58,141 nucleotides of DNA, taken from assembly GCA_035762425.1 (NCBI GenBank), contig DASTOW010000393.1:1-58141 (forward strand), in the 5' to 3' direction. The DNA is from AWTP1-13 sp035762425 (GTDB lineage: Bacteria; Pseudomonadota; Alphaproteobacteria; Rhizobiales; Hyphomicrobiaceae). Below, piece after piece: positions 26,685-36,343 of the stretch; within the stretch, counting starts at the first letter, position 1, and the number at the start of each line of letters is the position of its first letter. Position numbers and translations under genes: made by a program. Under the pieces are notes generated by a model, which was given only the letters and a program-made list of their open reading frames with translations, was not told the DNA's origin and did no database searches.

Positions 26685-26967
26685 GTGCACAGGGATCGCG
26701 GGCTCTCATGCAGCAAAGCGATCACACACATCAACGACAGTGTGGCATTTTCGCGACAACATTGGGTTACCTATTCGCCGGTCGAGCGTCAAGTCACACC
26801 CGCGACGTGCTGGCCACAGCGCTGTTGGCTACGGCCAGCGATGGGGTGTCGGGCCAACATTCCGCCACCAAGCTGTGGGACCCACTGACGTGCCGCTGCC
26901 GCTTGGACGGGGTGGCGGCAGGGCCGTCTCGGGGGAACAGTGAGGCGGCACCGGGGGAAGGACACGC

Positions 26968-28179
26968 ATGAGGCTCCTTGGCCGATACGTCTTTCGGCAA
27001 ACGGCAGGCGCATTGCTCCTCATCCTCATCTCCCTGACGGGGGTGACGTGGATTGCCATCGCCTTGCGGCAGCTGGAGCTGATGACCACCCAGGGCCAGG
27101 ATGTCGTTCGCTTCCTCGGCATGACGACGCTCGCCATCCCAAGTTTGCTCGCCTTCATCGCACCGGTGGCACTGCTGATCTCCAGCATCCACGTGCTCAA
27201 TAAGCTGAACGGCGACAGCGAATTGATCGTCATGACGGCGGGCGGCATGCCTGTCTGGTCGCTGCTGAAGCCGCTCGGGCTGCTGGCCCTGCTGGTGTCC
27301 CTGGCCGTAGCCGGCGTCAATCACGTTGCCGGACCTTGGAGCCAGCGCAAGCTGAAGGACATGGTGGTGCAGGTGCGCACCGACTTCATGAGCCAGGTGC
27401 TGCAGCCCTGGCGCTTCAGCTCGCCTGAGGCCAGGCTCACCGTGCACATCCGCGACCGCGGCCCAAACGGCGATCTTCTCGGCTTGCTGCTGCATGATGC
27501 ACGCGACCCAAAGCAGGTCGTCACCTACCTCGCCGAGCGGGGGCAGATCATCAAGCAGGGCCCGGCGGTCTTCCTGCGCATGGAGAAGGGGCACGTGCTG
27601 CGCCAGCTCGACACCGAGCCGGTACCGCAGATCATCTCCTTCCAGAGCTATCCCGTCGACATGAACCGGCTGGAACAGCGTGTTGACACGGTGCAGGTGC
27701 TGCGCCCGCGCGAGCGCTACACCACTGAGCTGCTTCGCCCCGACAAGGATGATCCGCAATACAAGACGGGCGCTGCGCGGTTCACGTCCGAGTTGCACGA
27801 GCGCATTTCCAACCCCTTGTACGCCTTCGCTTTTGTTCTGATCGTGCTGGCCTGCATGGGACCGGCACAGACCACCCGCAGCAATCGTATGCAAGCTATC
27901 GTCACCGCCTTCGGCGTGGCGGTCGGATGCCGCATTCTCGGCATCACAGCGGCCAATGCGGCTGCGGTACGTCCCTCGGCGACCTATCTTCTCTATCTGG
28001 TGCCAATCGCCGCTGCGGTAGTGTCGATGATGGTCATTGGCTGGCGCATCAGGCCGCGCCGCCAGACGCGCCTTGCGCTGGCTCTGGAGAAGACAGTGGC
28101 CGGCATAGGCTCAGCCTTTGCCCTCCTCAAACCGCGTCCGCGCCGCTCGACCGGCCGGCCGCTGGCTACGAGGAGTTGA
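26968..28179 (+). CDS. lptF: LPS export permease LptF
   Basis: LptF is one of the two membrane subunits of the LptB2FG ABC transporter that extracts lipopolysaccharide from the inner membrane. The 403-residue protein starts at ATG 26968 after GGGGGAAGGA and has the usual layout: N-terminal helices (LLGRYVFRQTAGALLLILISL and further), a periplasmic jellyroll domain in the middle and three C-terminal helices. It begins the lptF-lptG-lptD-surA-pdxA-rsmA run. The normal divergent neighbour pepA has been replaced by ntrY. Confidence 0.93.
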   Translation: MRLLGRYVFRQTAGALLLILISLTGVTWIAIALRQLELMTTQGQDVVRFLGMTTLAIPSLLAFIAPVALLISSIHVLNKLNGDSELIVMTAGGMPVWSLLKPLGLLALLVSLAVAGVNHVAGPWSQRKLKDMVVQVRTDFMSQVLQPWRFSSPEARLTVHIRDRGPNGDLLGLLLHDARDPKQVVTYLAERGQIIKQGPAVFLRMEKGHVLRQLDTEPVPQIISFQSYPVDMNRLEQRVDTVQVLRPRERYTTELLRPDKDDPQYKTGAARFTSELHERISNPLYAFAFVLIVLACMGPAQTTRSNRMQAIVTAFGVAVGCRILGITAANAAAVRPSATYLLYLVPIAAAVVSMMVIGWRIRPRRQTRLALALEKTVAGIGSAFALLKPRPRRSTGRPLATRS

Positions 28180-28183
28180 GCCA

Positions 28184-29278
28184 GTGCTGCAGGGTCGGAC
28201 ACTGCGTCGGTACGTGGCCAAGCGCTTCCTGTTCGCCATACTTGGCGCCTTCAGCGTCTGTGCGGTGCTGATCTTCATGATCGATATGGTTGAGCTGCTG
28301 CGCATGTCGCGCCGGGCAAACGATCTTTCGGTCTCATCGCTGCTGTGGATGGGCTTGCTGCGACTGCCCGCGTTCTCGGAGATCCTGTTATCGTTTGCGG
28401 TTATGGTCGGTAGCATCGGCGCCCTGCTCAGCCTGAGCCGCAAGTCGGAACTGACCGTCATGCGGGCCGGTGGCATGTCGGTCTGGCAGTTTCTGCGCCC
28501 CGGCGTCACCGTAGCGCTGGTTCTCGGGATATTCGCCGTCACCGTCTACAATCCGCTGGCAGCGGCGGCCCGCTCCGAGTCCGAGCGTTTGGTTGCAGAG
28601 GCCTTCGGCAAGGAAGCCGGGCTCATGGTCTCAGCGGGGCAGGGCTCGTGGCTGCGCCAGGACGGAGCCGACGGCCAGTCGGTGATGTATGCCAGGGCCT
28701 CGGCCAACCAGGGACTGACCCTGTCCGGTGTGACCGTCATTCAATTTGACACCAAAGGACAATTCGTCGAGCGCATCGACGCGGAAAAGGCCACGCTCGG
28801 CGATTCGGTGTGGGAGCTGCACCGGGCCCTGGTGTCCCGCCCCGGCCGGGAAGCCGAACGGTCCGAGATCTACACGGTCAGCACCTACCTCACCCGCGAA
28901 CGCGTCGGCGATGCCCTGGGGTCCGAGATCGCGGTGTCGGTCTGGCAACTGCCTGATCTCATTCAACTTGCTGAAAAGACGGGCCTTTCCGCTGAGCGCT
29001 ACAAGATGCAGTACGCGCTGCTGCTGTCCCGCCCGATGCTCCTGATCGCGATGGTTATTTTGGCGGCCACTGTGTCCCTCCGGTCATTCCGCTCCGGTGG
29101 GATACAGACTATGGTTTTGCTGGGCATGGTGGGGGGGATCGGCTTCTTCCTGCTGACCGAGGTCTCGAGGCAAATCGGCATGGCCGGTTTGATCTCGCCG
29201 ACCATGGCAGTTTGGGCGCCGATAGGTTTTGCGCTGCTTGTTTCGCTAACGGTGCTGCTACACCAGGAGGATGGCTGA
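28184..29278 (+). CDS. lptG: LPS export permease LptG
   Basis: LptG is the second permease subunit of the LptB2FG transporter. The family begins with a conserved membrane start, here LRRYVAKRFLFAILGAFSV, followed by helices, a periplasmic domain and three C-terminal helices. I choose GTG 28184 (preceded by AGGAG), four bases after the lptF stop; an ATG upstream inside lptF would add residues unlike the family. Length 364 residues is typical. It leads directly into lptD. Confidence 0.93.
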   Translation: MLQGRTLRRYVAKRFLFAILGAFSVCAVLIFMIDMVELLRMSRRANDLSVSSLLWMGLLRLPAFSEILLSFAVMVGSIGALLSLSRKSELTVMRAGGMSVWQFLRPGVTVALVLGIFAVTVYNPLAAAARSESERLVAEAFGKEAGLMVSAGQGSWLRQDGADGQSVMYARASANQGLTLSGVTVIQFDTKGQFVERIDAEKATLGDSVWELHRALVSRPGREAERSEIYTVSTYLTRERVGDALGSEIAVSVWQLPDLIQLAEKTGLSAERYKMQYALLLSRPMLLIAMVILAATVSLRSFRSGGIQTMVLLGMVGGIGFFLLTEVSRQIGMAGLISPTMAVWAPIGFALLVSLTVLLHQEDG

Positions 29279-29281
29279 GTG

Positions 29282-31720
29282 ATGCGTCGAGCGCCGATAC
29301 CGCACCGTTTGTGCGGCAGTGCGCCTGTTCGCGGACGTCGTAAAGACGGACGGCGGAAGATGCTGTCGCTCGCCACTACGATTGCGGGCGCGCTCGCTCT
29401 GCTGCTGCCTGTAGCCGGTGTGCTGCTCCCTCAGGCAGCTCACGCACAGGACCCGAGCCGGCAAATTGATGTGCCGTCCGCCAAAGCCTTCCCCAAGAAG
29501 GCGAGCAACATGTTCGGGTCTCGTCCCAAGATCGATAGGGCCGAGCCGCTCTACCTGCAGGCCGACCAGCTGATCTATGACACGCGCGGCAATCGCGTCG
29601 TCGCGCAGGGCAATGTCGAAATCTACTACAACAACTACATCCTCACTGCCGACAAGGTGATCTACGACCAGGGCACCAACACCCTGACCGCCGAGGGCAA
29701 TGCCCAGCTCAAGGATCCCAACGGCAGCATCACGCGCGCCGATCGCTTCGAGGCGCTCGATGACTTCCGCGACGCCTTCGTACAGTCCCTCAGCGTCGTA
29801 ACCCAGGACGACACCCGCATCGCCGCCGAGCGGGCGAGCCGCCGTGAGGGCAACATTAACGAATACGAGCGTGCCAAGTTCACGCCCTGTAAGAACGACC
29901 CTGGCATGCCACCGCTGTGGTGCATCGGCGCTGCGCGCATCATTCACGACCAGCAGGCGGCCACCATCACGTATCAGGACGCGCAGTTCGAGCTGTTTGG
30001 CGTTCCCGTACTGTACGTACCCTACTTCCAGCACGCCGATCCATCGGTTAAACGCCGCTCGGGCTTCCTGGCGCCGACCTTCAGCAATTCCTCGACGCTC
30101 GGCGCATCGGTGGAGGTGCCCTACTACTGGGCGCTGGCGCCAAACTACGACTTCACCTTCCATCCTCGCTACTTCAGCAAGGAAGGTGTGCTCTGGCAGG
30201 GCGACTGGCGGCACCGACTGGCGAACGGCCAGTACACGGTTAAGTTCGCAGCCATCGAGCAGGACAGCGGTCCCGAGGCCGGCTGGCGCGGCTCAATCGA
30301 AACCAAAGGCCAGTTCTCACTGTCCTCGTGGTGGAGGTTCGGCTGGGATGCGACCTTGGAAAGCGACGAGAGCTTCCGCCGGTTCTACAAACTCGACCCG
30401 ATCATACAGACTGACCGCGTGAGCACGGCCTATCTCCAGGGCATGAGCGAGCGCAACTACTTCAATGCCAGCCTTTATCACTTTGGCGGCTTGTCGCTGA
30501 CCGATCCGTCGTACGCCGACTCCTACGTCGCACCCGTGATCGACTATCGCTATATCGTGGGCACCCCCATCCTAGGTGGCGAGCTGACCTTCACCGGCCA
30601 CGCGCGTTCCATGACGCGATCGGGCACCACGCTCACCGATACCGACACCAATCACGCGCTGTTCGAGGCGAGCTGGCGGCGCAAGATGATCGATCCAGTC
30701 GGTCAGGTATGGACGCCGTTCGCCAGTGCGCGTGGCGACGTCTACAGCTACGAGGATGCCACCAATCCGGCCTTCAACAATCCGGTGGTGGCCATTCCGG
30801 ACGATACCGCTTTGCGCGGCCAGGTCGTCGGCGGCATGCTCTATTCCTATCCGTTCGTCGCGCACACGCGCAACGCCTCGCACGTGGTCGAGCCGACCGC
30901 CCAGATCATCGTACGCCCGAACAAGATCGACCAGGGCAAGCTGCCGGTCGAAGATGCCAAGAGCTTGGTGTTCGACGACACGCTGCTGTTCGAAGTCGAC
31001 AAGTTCTCGGGCTATGACCGCTTCGAGACGGGCACGCGCGCCAACTACGGCCTGCAGTACACCTTCCAGGCCAGCAACGGCATGTATGCGCGCGCTGTGG
31101 TCGGCCAGAGCTATCACCTGAAGGGCGACAACGCCTTCACCAATCCGGGCTTCGATCCGGCTAGCACGCCGTTGAATCCCACGCTCAACTTCTCACCGGT
31201 CAGCGGCCTGGAAACCAGTCGGTCGGACTACGTTGCCGGTCTCTACCTCTCGCCGATCTCCAGCATTAGCCTGATCGCCCAGGGCCGCTTCGACGAAAAG
31301 GACTTGTCGTTGCGCCGCCAGGATACGCTGCTGCGCGGCAGCTATGGTCCGGTGGCCACATCGATCGGTTACTCCTACTCGTTGTTTGATCCGATTACCG
31401 GCCTGCTCGACAAGCAACAGGACGTGCTAGGCAGCGTAGGGCTGCGCCTGACCGACAACTGGAGCGTGGCTGGGATGATGCGCTTCGACATCGACGACAA
31501 GCAGCGCATCCAGGATCAGATCCAGCTCAGGTACTCGGACGAATGCTTCGTGCTCACGGCCAGCTACACCGAGACATTTGTCAACAACGCAGCGCTCGAC
31601 CTGAGGCCGGACAGGACGCTAATGTTGCGCTTCGAGCTGAAGTATCTGGGCCAGTTCTCCTACAAGACGGACAGCCTGGACCATGTGTTCGGCGACACCA
31701 ACACGGCCGTGCCGAGGTAG
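29282..31720 (+). CDS. lptD: LPS-assembly outer-membrane protein LptD
   Basis: LptD is the outer-membrane barrel that, with LptE, inserts lipopolysaccharide into the outer leaflet. The 812-residue protein has a signal peptide (hydrophobic core at about residues 28-50, ending near HAQD), an N-terminal OstA/LptA-like beta-jellyroll (YLQADQLIYDTRGNRVVAQG, VEIYYNNYILTADKVIY) and a long C-terminal barrel domain rich in aromatic/polar beta strands to the end. ATG 29282 lies 3 bases after the lptG stop. The first 20 or so residues are very basic and may be excess; a later start at the ATG in RRKMLSLATT is possible. Confidence 0.95.
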   Translation: MRRAPIPHRLCGSAPVRGRRKDGRRKMLSLATTIAGALALLLPVAGVLLPQAAHAQDPSRQIDVPSAKAFPKKASNMFGSRPKIDRAEPLYLQADQLIYDTRGNRVVAQGNVEIYYNNYILTADKVIYDQGTNTLTAEGNAQLKDPNGSITRADRFEALDDFRDAFVQSLSVVTQDDTRIAAERASRREGNINEYERAKFTPCKNDPGMPPLWCIGAARIIHDQQAATITYQDAQFELFGVPVLYVPYFQHADPSVKRRSGFLAPTFSNSSTLGASVEVPYYWALAPNYDFTFHPRYFSKEGVLWQGDWRHRLANGQYTVKFAAIEQDSGPEAGWRGSIETKGQFSLSSWWRFGWDATLESDESFRRFYKLDPIIQTDRVSTAYLQGMSERNYFNASLYHFGGLSLTDPSYADSYVAPVIDYRYIVGTPILGGELTFTGHARSMTRSGTTLTDTDTNHALFEASWRRKMIDPVGQVWTPFASARGDVYSYEDATNPAFNNPVVAIPDDTALRGQVVGGMLYSYPFVAHTRNASHVVEPTAQIIVRPNKIDQGKLPVEDAKSLVFDDTLLFEVDKFSGYDRFETGTRANYGLQYTFQASNGMYARAVVGQSYHLKGDNAFTNPGFDPASTPLNPTLNFSPVSGLETSRSDYVAGLYLSPISSISLIAQGRFDEKDLSLRRQDTLLRGSYGPVATSIGYSYSLFDPITGLLDKQQDVLGSVGLRLTDNWSVAGMMRFDIDDKQRIQDQIQLRYSDECFVLTASYTETFVNNAALDLRPDRTLMLRFELKYLGQFSYKTDSLDHVFGDTNTAVPR

Positions 31721-32021
31721 CCGCGTTCGTTAGTCAGCGCGCCACCTCGCCCCGTTAACCGTTCTACCTCCGGCCCGGACAGCTTGAGCACGGCCTCGCC
31801 ATGGTCGATACTTGGCGGCCGACGTGTCCTGCGCTGTTCGTGCCAGGGTGAGATTGCCGTCTGATGCAAGCACTGCTGCTTCCATCAAGACCGATCTCAT
31901 TCTAAAAACGGGTCTGCCACGACCCTGCCACGCGGACCGTGGATAACCAGGCGTCGTTTGCCGCTGCGGAGGGGTTAAGATCGCTCGCAACGAATCGTCG
32001 CTTTCTAACGGCTCGACCACC
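31721..32021. other. Intergenic gap between lptD and surA
   Basis: This 301-bp spacer shows no convincing ORF. It may carry a promoter for surA. A short GC hairpin around 31925-31945 (ACGCGGACCGTGG) is too small to call a terminator. Confidence 0.4.
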
Positions 32022-33251
32022 ATGTCTTCGCACGCCGCATCTCGTCGCTGCCTTGCCTTCGCCGCCGCTGTGGTAGCGGCTAGCCTGGGGATGACCGCCG
32101 TTCTCGATGTCTGCGCTCTCGCGCAGTCTGCAAAAAAGCCGCCGGCGCAAGCCTCGGCGGCCCAATCCAAGCCAAGCTCCGATGGTCCCGCTGCGAAGGG
32201 CACGCAGGCTATTGTCGTGCTCGTCAACGACGAGCCGATCACCGCCTGGGAGATCGAACAACGTGCCGGCTTCGTGGCGGCGAACTCGGGCGGCAATCCG
32301 AAGGAGATGAAAGCTAAGGCCGAGGCACGCTGGGCGCAGATCGTCAAGGATCCCAAGACCAACGAGCGCTTCCAGGACTTCATGCGAGCCAACAACGTGC
32401 AGTCGCAGGAGCAGGCCAGGACCCTGCAGGCGGAGTTCGTCAAGAAGCTGCAGCAGGACATGATCGAACAGCTGCGCCGCGAGTCGCGCGCCGGCATGGT
32501 GTCTCAGTTTCGCAAGCAGGCTCAGGAGGAGCTGATCGACGAGCGCCTCAAGATGCAGGAAGCCAAGAAGGTCGGCGTGGAGATTTCCGACGACGACATG
32601 AAGCGCATGCTGCAGAGCATCGCCGACCGCAACAAGATGACGATCGACCAGTTCGCCCAGCAGGTGAAGTCGACCGGTTTCGACATCTCTACGCTGCGCG
32701 AGCGGCTCAGAGGCGAGCAGGCTTGGCGAGAGGTCATCCGCCGCCGTTTCGGCGCCCAGATCAACATCAGCCAGAAAGACGTCGACCGCGTGCTGTCGGC
32801 AGCGGCTAACGAAGCCGGCGAGGACGCCTTCGAACTGCAGGTGCAGAAGATCACGCTGCCGCTTCCTGGGCGGGCCGATCAGGCGGTCCTGGTCAGGCGC
32901 TTCTCGGAAGCGCAGGCCCTGCACGGCAAGGCGGAAGGTTGCAAGAACATGGCAAGCCTCGCCAAGGAGGCACCTGACGCCAAGTTCGAAGACTCCAAGT
33001 ATGTGAAACCTGGCAACCTGCCCGAGCCGACCCGCTCGATGATGCTGCTCGGCAAAGACGGGGATGTTCTACCGCCGGCAACGCAGACCAATGGCATCGA
33101 GATCTATGCCATTTGCGGGCGGCGGGCTGTCAAGGGCGACGAGAAGCAGCGCGAGAATGCCATGCAGGACCTGCAGGCGAAGGAATTCAATATCGTCGCC
33201 AAGCGCCACCTGCATGACCTGAGGCAGGAAGCCCATATCGAGTATCGCTGA
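32022..33251 (+). CDS. surA: Periplasmic SurA-like chaperone/peptidyl-prolyl isomerase
   Basis: SurA-family proteins escort outer-membrane proteins across the periplasm. The 409-residue protein has a signal peptide (residues 1-35), a charged linker, a SurA N-terminal domain starting at IVVLVNDEPITAWEIEQRA, the helical region ELIDERLKMQEAKKVGVEISDDDM and a single rotamase-like C-terminal domain. It is shorter than E. coli SurA, which has two parvulin domains. The place between lptD and pdxA matches the conserved surA position. Divergence at the C-terminus makes isomerase activity uncertain. Confidence 0.85.
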   Translation: MSSHAASRRCLAFAAAVVAASLGMTAVLDVCALAQSAKKPPAQASAAQSKPSSDGPAAKGTQAIVVLVNDEPITAWEIEQRAGFVAANSGGNPKEMKAKAEARWAQIVKDPKTNERFQDFMRANNVQSQEQARTLQAEFVKKLQQDMIEQLRRESRAGMVSQFRKQAQEELIDERLKMQEAKKVGVEISDDDMKRMLQSIADRNKMTIDQFAQQVKSTGFDISTLRERLRGEQAWREVIRRRFGAQINISQKDVDRVLSAAANEAGEDAFELQVQKITLPLPGRADQAVLVRRFSEAQALHGKAEGCKNMASLAKEAPDAKFEDSKYVKPGNLPEPTRSMMLLGKDGDVLPPATQTNGIEIYAICGRRAVKGDEKQRENAMQDLQAKEFNIVAKRHLHDLRQEAHIEYR

Positions 33252-33258
33252 GGCGGAA

Positions 33259-34308
33259 ATGCCCGCGTCGTCCCGCGCCTCCGTGACTGCCAAGCCGCGT
33301 TCGCCTGCGTCGCCTCTGGCGCTGACCTTGGGCGATCCCGCCGGGATCGGCCCGGACATCACGATGGCGGCATGGCTGCAGCGAGCCAAGCGTGGTCTCA
33401 CCCCCTTTGTCGTTTTCGGCGACCCCGAAACCCTGGCAGCCCGCGCCCGCGCGTTGCGTGTGGATGTCCCGCTGGCGGTGGTTGGGTCACCAGGTGAGGC
33501 AGCGGCGGCCTTTGCCGACGCGCTGCCGGTGTTGGCCTCTGATGCCCGCAAGGGCGATACCGCCGTCCTCGACACGATCGTGGCGGCGACCGCGGCGGTT
33601 GCAGCGGGCGAATGCTTGGCGCTGGTCACCAACCCGATCGCCAAGAAGGCGCTGCAGTCGGCCGATCTGCAGCAGCCAGGTCATACCGAGCTGCTGGCAG
33701 TGCTGGCAGCGCGCCACAACCCGGGCCGCACCTATAAGCCGGTGATGATGCTGGCATCGAGCCAGCTGAAAGTTGTGCCGGCCACCGTGCACATACCGCT
33801 GGCCGCAGTCCCCAAGGCATTGACGCGTTCTCTGCTTACCGAGACCATCCGCATCACGACGGCGGCCTTGCGCGACGACTTTGCCATCGCCCACCCGCGC
33901 CTGGCGGTGACTGGGCTCAATCCCCATTGCGGCGAGGGCGGCATGCTCGGCCGCGAGGAGATCGACATCATCGCACCCGTAATTGCCGAGCTTGCGGCCG
34001 GCGGCCTTGCCGTGACTGGCCCGCATTCGGCCGATGCCATGTTTCATGGCGAGGCGCGCCGCAGCTACGATGCGGCGATTGCCATGTACCACGACCAGGC
34101 ACTGATCCCGCTCAAAACGCTAGCCTTCGACAGCGGCGTCAATGTTACGCTGGGACTGCCGTTTGTGCGCACCTCACCCGACCACGGAACCGCCTTTGAC
34201 ATCGCCGGCACCGGCAAGGCGAGCCCCGACAGCTTGCTTGCCGCGCTGCAGCTTGCCGCCGAGATCGGCCGACGGCGGACTGGCGCACAGCACCCCCCAC
34301 GCCCATGA
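33259..34308 (+). CDS. pdxA: 4-hydroxythreonine-4-phosphate dehydrogenase
   Basis: PdxA oxidises 4-phosphohydroxy-L-threonine in the DXP-dependent pyridoxal phosphate pathway, using NAD and a divalent metal. The 349-residue protein has LTLGDPAGIGPDI at the N-terminus, the metal-binding His residues in QQPGHTELLA, AIAMYHDQALIPLK and FVRTSPDHGTAFDIAGTG, and GLNPHCGEGG. The start follows AGGCGGA and lies 7 bases after the surA stop. Its last bases overlap the rsmA start (ATGA at 34305), so the two are translationally coupled. Confidence 0.96.
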   Translation: MPASSRASVTAKPRSPASPLALTLGDPAGIGPDITMAAWLQRAKRGLTPFVVFGDPETLAARARALRVDVPLAVVGSPGEAAAAFADALPVLASDARKGDTAVLDTIVAATAAVAAGECLALVTNPIAKKALQSADLQQPGHTELLAVLAARHNPGRTYKPVMMLASSQLKVVPATVHIPLAAVPKALTRSLLTETIRITTAALRDDFAIAHPRLAVTGLNPHCGEGGMLGREEIDIIAPVIAELAAGGLAVTGPHSADAMFHGEARRSYDAAIAMYHDQALIPLKTLAFDSGVNVTLGLPFVRTSPDHGTAFDIAGTGKASPDSLLAALQLAAEIGRRRTGAQHPPRP

Positions 34309-35195
34309 GCGCCGGCCCCCCGGGTGGCGGCGCGAGCCCGGATGGGCTGCCTCCGCTGCGCGAGGTGATCCGCGCGCTCGGCCTCACCGCCAAGAAAAGC
34401 CTCGGCCAGAACTTCATACTCGATCTCAATCTAACGCGGCGCATCGCCCGCGCCGCCGGACCCTTGCAGGGCCGCTCGGTGATCGAGGTGGGCCCTGGCC
34501 CCGGTGGCCTGACGCGGGCGCTGCTCCTTGAGGGAGCCGAGCGTGTCATCGCCGTCGAGCGCGACGAGCGCTGCCGGCCGGCGCTCGAGGCCATCGCAGC
34601 GCGCTACCCGGGACGGCTCGAAATCGATTTTGGCGACGCCCTGGAAGCCGATTGGATGCGACTGGCGGCCCTCGCGACGCCGAAGCCAGCCATCTGCGCC
34701 AACCTGCCCTACAACGTCGCCACCCTGCTGCTGGTCGGCTGGCTCGAGAGCGAACCCTGGCCGCCGTGGTACGACCGCATGGTTTTGATGTTCCAGAAGG
34801 AAGTGGCCGAGCGCATCGTCGCCGAGCCCGGCAGCAAAGCCTATGGCCGCCTCGCGGTGCTGGCGCAGTGGCGCACCCGCCCGCGGCTGCTGCTTACGCT
34901 AAAGCCCGAGGCCTTCACGCCGCCACCGTCGGTCGCCTCGGCAGTGGTCGAATTCACACCCATCGATGCGCCAAGCCCGGCCTGCTCTGTCAAGACGCTG
35001 GGTCAGGTGACTGGCGCAGCCTTCGGCCAACGGCGCAAGATGCTACGTCAGAGCCTGCGCGCGCTCCTGCCCGAACCGGAGCCGCTGCTTGCTGCGGCAG
35101 GCATCGCTGCAACGCTGCGCGGAGAGGTGCTCACCGTGCGCGACTTCGCACGCCTCGCCTACGTCTTCGAGCGCTGGGCGCCCACGCGCGGCTGA
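34305..35195 (+). CDS. rsmA: 16S rRNA dimethyladenosine transferase RsmA (KsgA)
   Basis: RsmA dimethylates two adjacent adenines near the 3' end of 16S rRNA during small-subunit maturation. The 296-residue protein shows the family SAM-binding motifs: KKSLGQNFILD, VIEVGPGPGGLTRALL and the catalytic NLPYNVATLLL. The C-terminal domain has the typical FGQRRKMLRQSL. It is the last gene of the lptF-to-rsmA run; gmk, often the next gene in alphaproteobacteria, is displaced by a 3.7-kb insertion. Confidence 0.97.
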   Translation: MSAGPPGGGASPDGLPPLREVIRALGLTAKKSLGQNFILDLNLTRRIARAAGPLQGRSVIEVGPGPGGLTRALLLEGAERVIAVERDERCRPALEAIAARYPGRLEIDFGDALEADWMRLAALATPKPAICANLPYNVATLLLVGWLESEPWPPWYDRMVLMFQKEVAERIVAEPGSKAYGRLAVLAQWRTRPRLLLTLKPEAFTPPPSVASAVVEFTPIDAPSPACSVKTLGQVTGAAFGQRRKMLRQSLRALLPEPEPLLAAAGIAATLRGEVLTVRDFARLAYVFERWAPTRG

Positions 35196-35431
35196 TCGGC
35201 ACTACACGCGACGCTGGCAGCCGCTGGCATCAAATCCGATTGCCTGTCCTGTAGGCAGCCATTTCGTAACACGGCGTAACGAGAGATAGGCTCAAGGCGA
35301 GCTTTCCCGTCGCTGTATTTCCAAAATTGCCTGCTGAAAATGCTGCTCACCGCCGTGCATGGACGATCCGTCTGCGCACGGTGTGCTCTCGGCCTGCTCG
35401 CCAGGCCCGCTCCACTGTTTGCGAGGCATGC

Positions 35432-36343
35432 ATGACGCAGTTGCGCCTGCTGTTGGTCCCGGCGGCGATGATCGCCATTGTATCGGCGGCCGAGCCTGCG
35501 CGGGGGGGTGATGAGCAGGATTGCTTTCAGGGCCAGGAACCCGAGTTGAGAATCAGGGGATGTTCCGCGCTCATCGAGCGGGCCCCCAATGACACAGCCG
35601 GCTATCACAATCGTGCCGTCGCCTACAGCGCGGCAGGCGACATGGACAAGGCCATCGCCGACTACACCAAGGTCATCGAGATCGCCCCCGAAAATGCGAG
35701 CGCCTACGACAATCGTAGCCGCGCGCTCGCGAGCCGAGGCGATTACTCACAAGCGGCTGCGGACAAAACCAGAGCTCAGGAGCTGATCGCCAGAACCATC
35801 GCCCAACCGACCAACGTCACGCGCAAAGGAAACATCTTGCCGAGCGAAGCACAGACGGTGGAATCGCCCTCAAAGGCAACGCCAACCCGGAACGCAAAGC
35901 CGCCCCTGCCAGCCCTGAAAGCAGTGCCACCTGTGAAAGCAGGGTCGCCGCTCAAGACAGAAACGGTGCTGAAGGCGGAGCCGGCCTCGAAGGCGAGCAA
36001 CAGCGTCGCCACCGAAGGGCCCGGCAGTTCCTTCTGGTCATGGCTCAATGGGCTTGGCGGCAAGAAGGAGCCGCCCCGGAAGGCAGCGCCGGCCGTGAAG
36101 GTCGAACCGGCCTCGAAAGTGGAGCCGGCGCTGAAAGGTGAGCCTCCAGTGAAGGCGGTACCAGCTCTGAAGGTTGAGCCGCCCGTGAAGGCAGTGCCGG
36201 CGCTGAAGGTGGAGCCGGCCCCTAAAACCGAGCCGACGCCTAAGGTGGAGCCGACCCCCGACAATGGCGTCGACCAGGAAGCGCCACCCGATACTTTCTT
36301 GGCATGGCTCAACCAGATAAACGGCAAGAAAACCAAGCCGTAA
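35432..36343 (+). CDS. Secreted TPR protein with Lys/Val/Pro repeats
   Basis: This 303-residue protein starts at ATG 35432 after GCGAGG and has a signal peptide (residues 1-25, before DEQDCF). Two TPR units follow (AGYHNRAVAYSAAGDMDKA and ASAYDNRSRALASRGDYSQA; residues 57-125). The C-terminal half is low complexity: Val/Lys/Pro/Glu runs with an exact 12-residue unit (VKAVPALKVEPP) repeated twice. A short motif, F-x-x-W-L-N-x-x-x-G-K-K, occurs twice, before the repeats and at the very end. The role is unknown; TPR plus an extended linker suggests a scaffold in the periplasm or envelope. It is part of an accessory insertion between rsmA and gmk. Confidence 0.75.
   Translation: MTQLRLLLVPAAMIAIVSAAEPARGGDEQDCFQGQEPELRIRGCSALIERAPNDTAGYHNRAVAYSAAGDMDKAIADYTKVIEIAPENASAYDNRSRALASRGDYSQAAADKTRAQELIARTIAQPTNVTRKGNILPSEAQTVESPSKATPTRNAKPPLPALKAVPPVKAGSPLKTETVLKAEPASKASNSVATEGPGSSFWSWLNGLGGKKEPPRKAAPAVKVEPASKVEPALKGEPPVKAVPALKVEPPVKAVPALKVEPAPKTEPTPKVEPTPDNGVDQEAPPDTFLAWLNQINGKKTKP
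36149..36220. repeat. Two tandem 36-bp units in the TPR protein gene
   Basis: Copies at 36149-36184 and 36185-36220 encode VKAVPALKVEPP twice, with synonymous and near-synonymous differences. Degenerate units encoding KVEPAxK continue on both sides (about 36077-36262). Confidence 0.75.

Noticed and set aside
31902..32924. 340-residue reverse open frame opposite surA
   Set aside because: Antisense to a convincing signal-peptide-bearing SurA-like protein; no motif.
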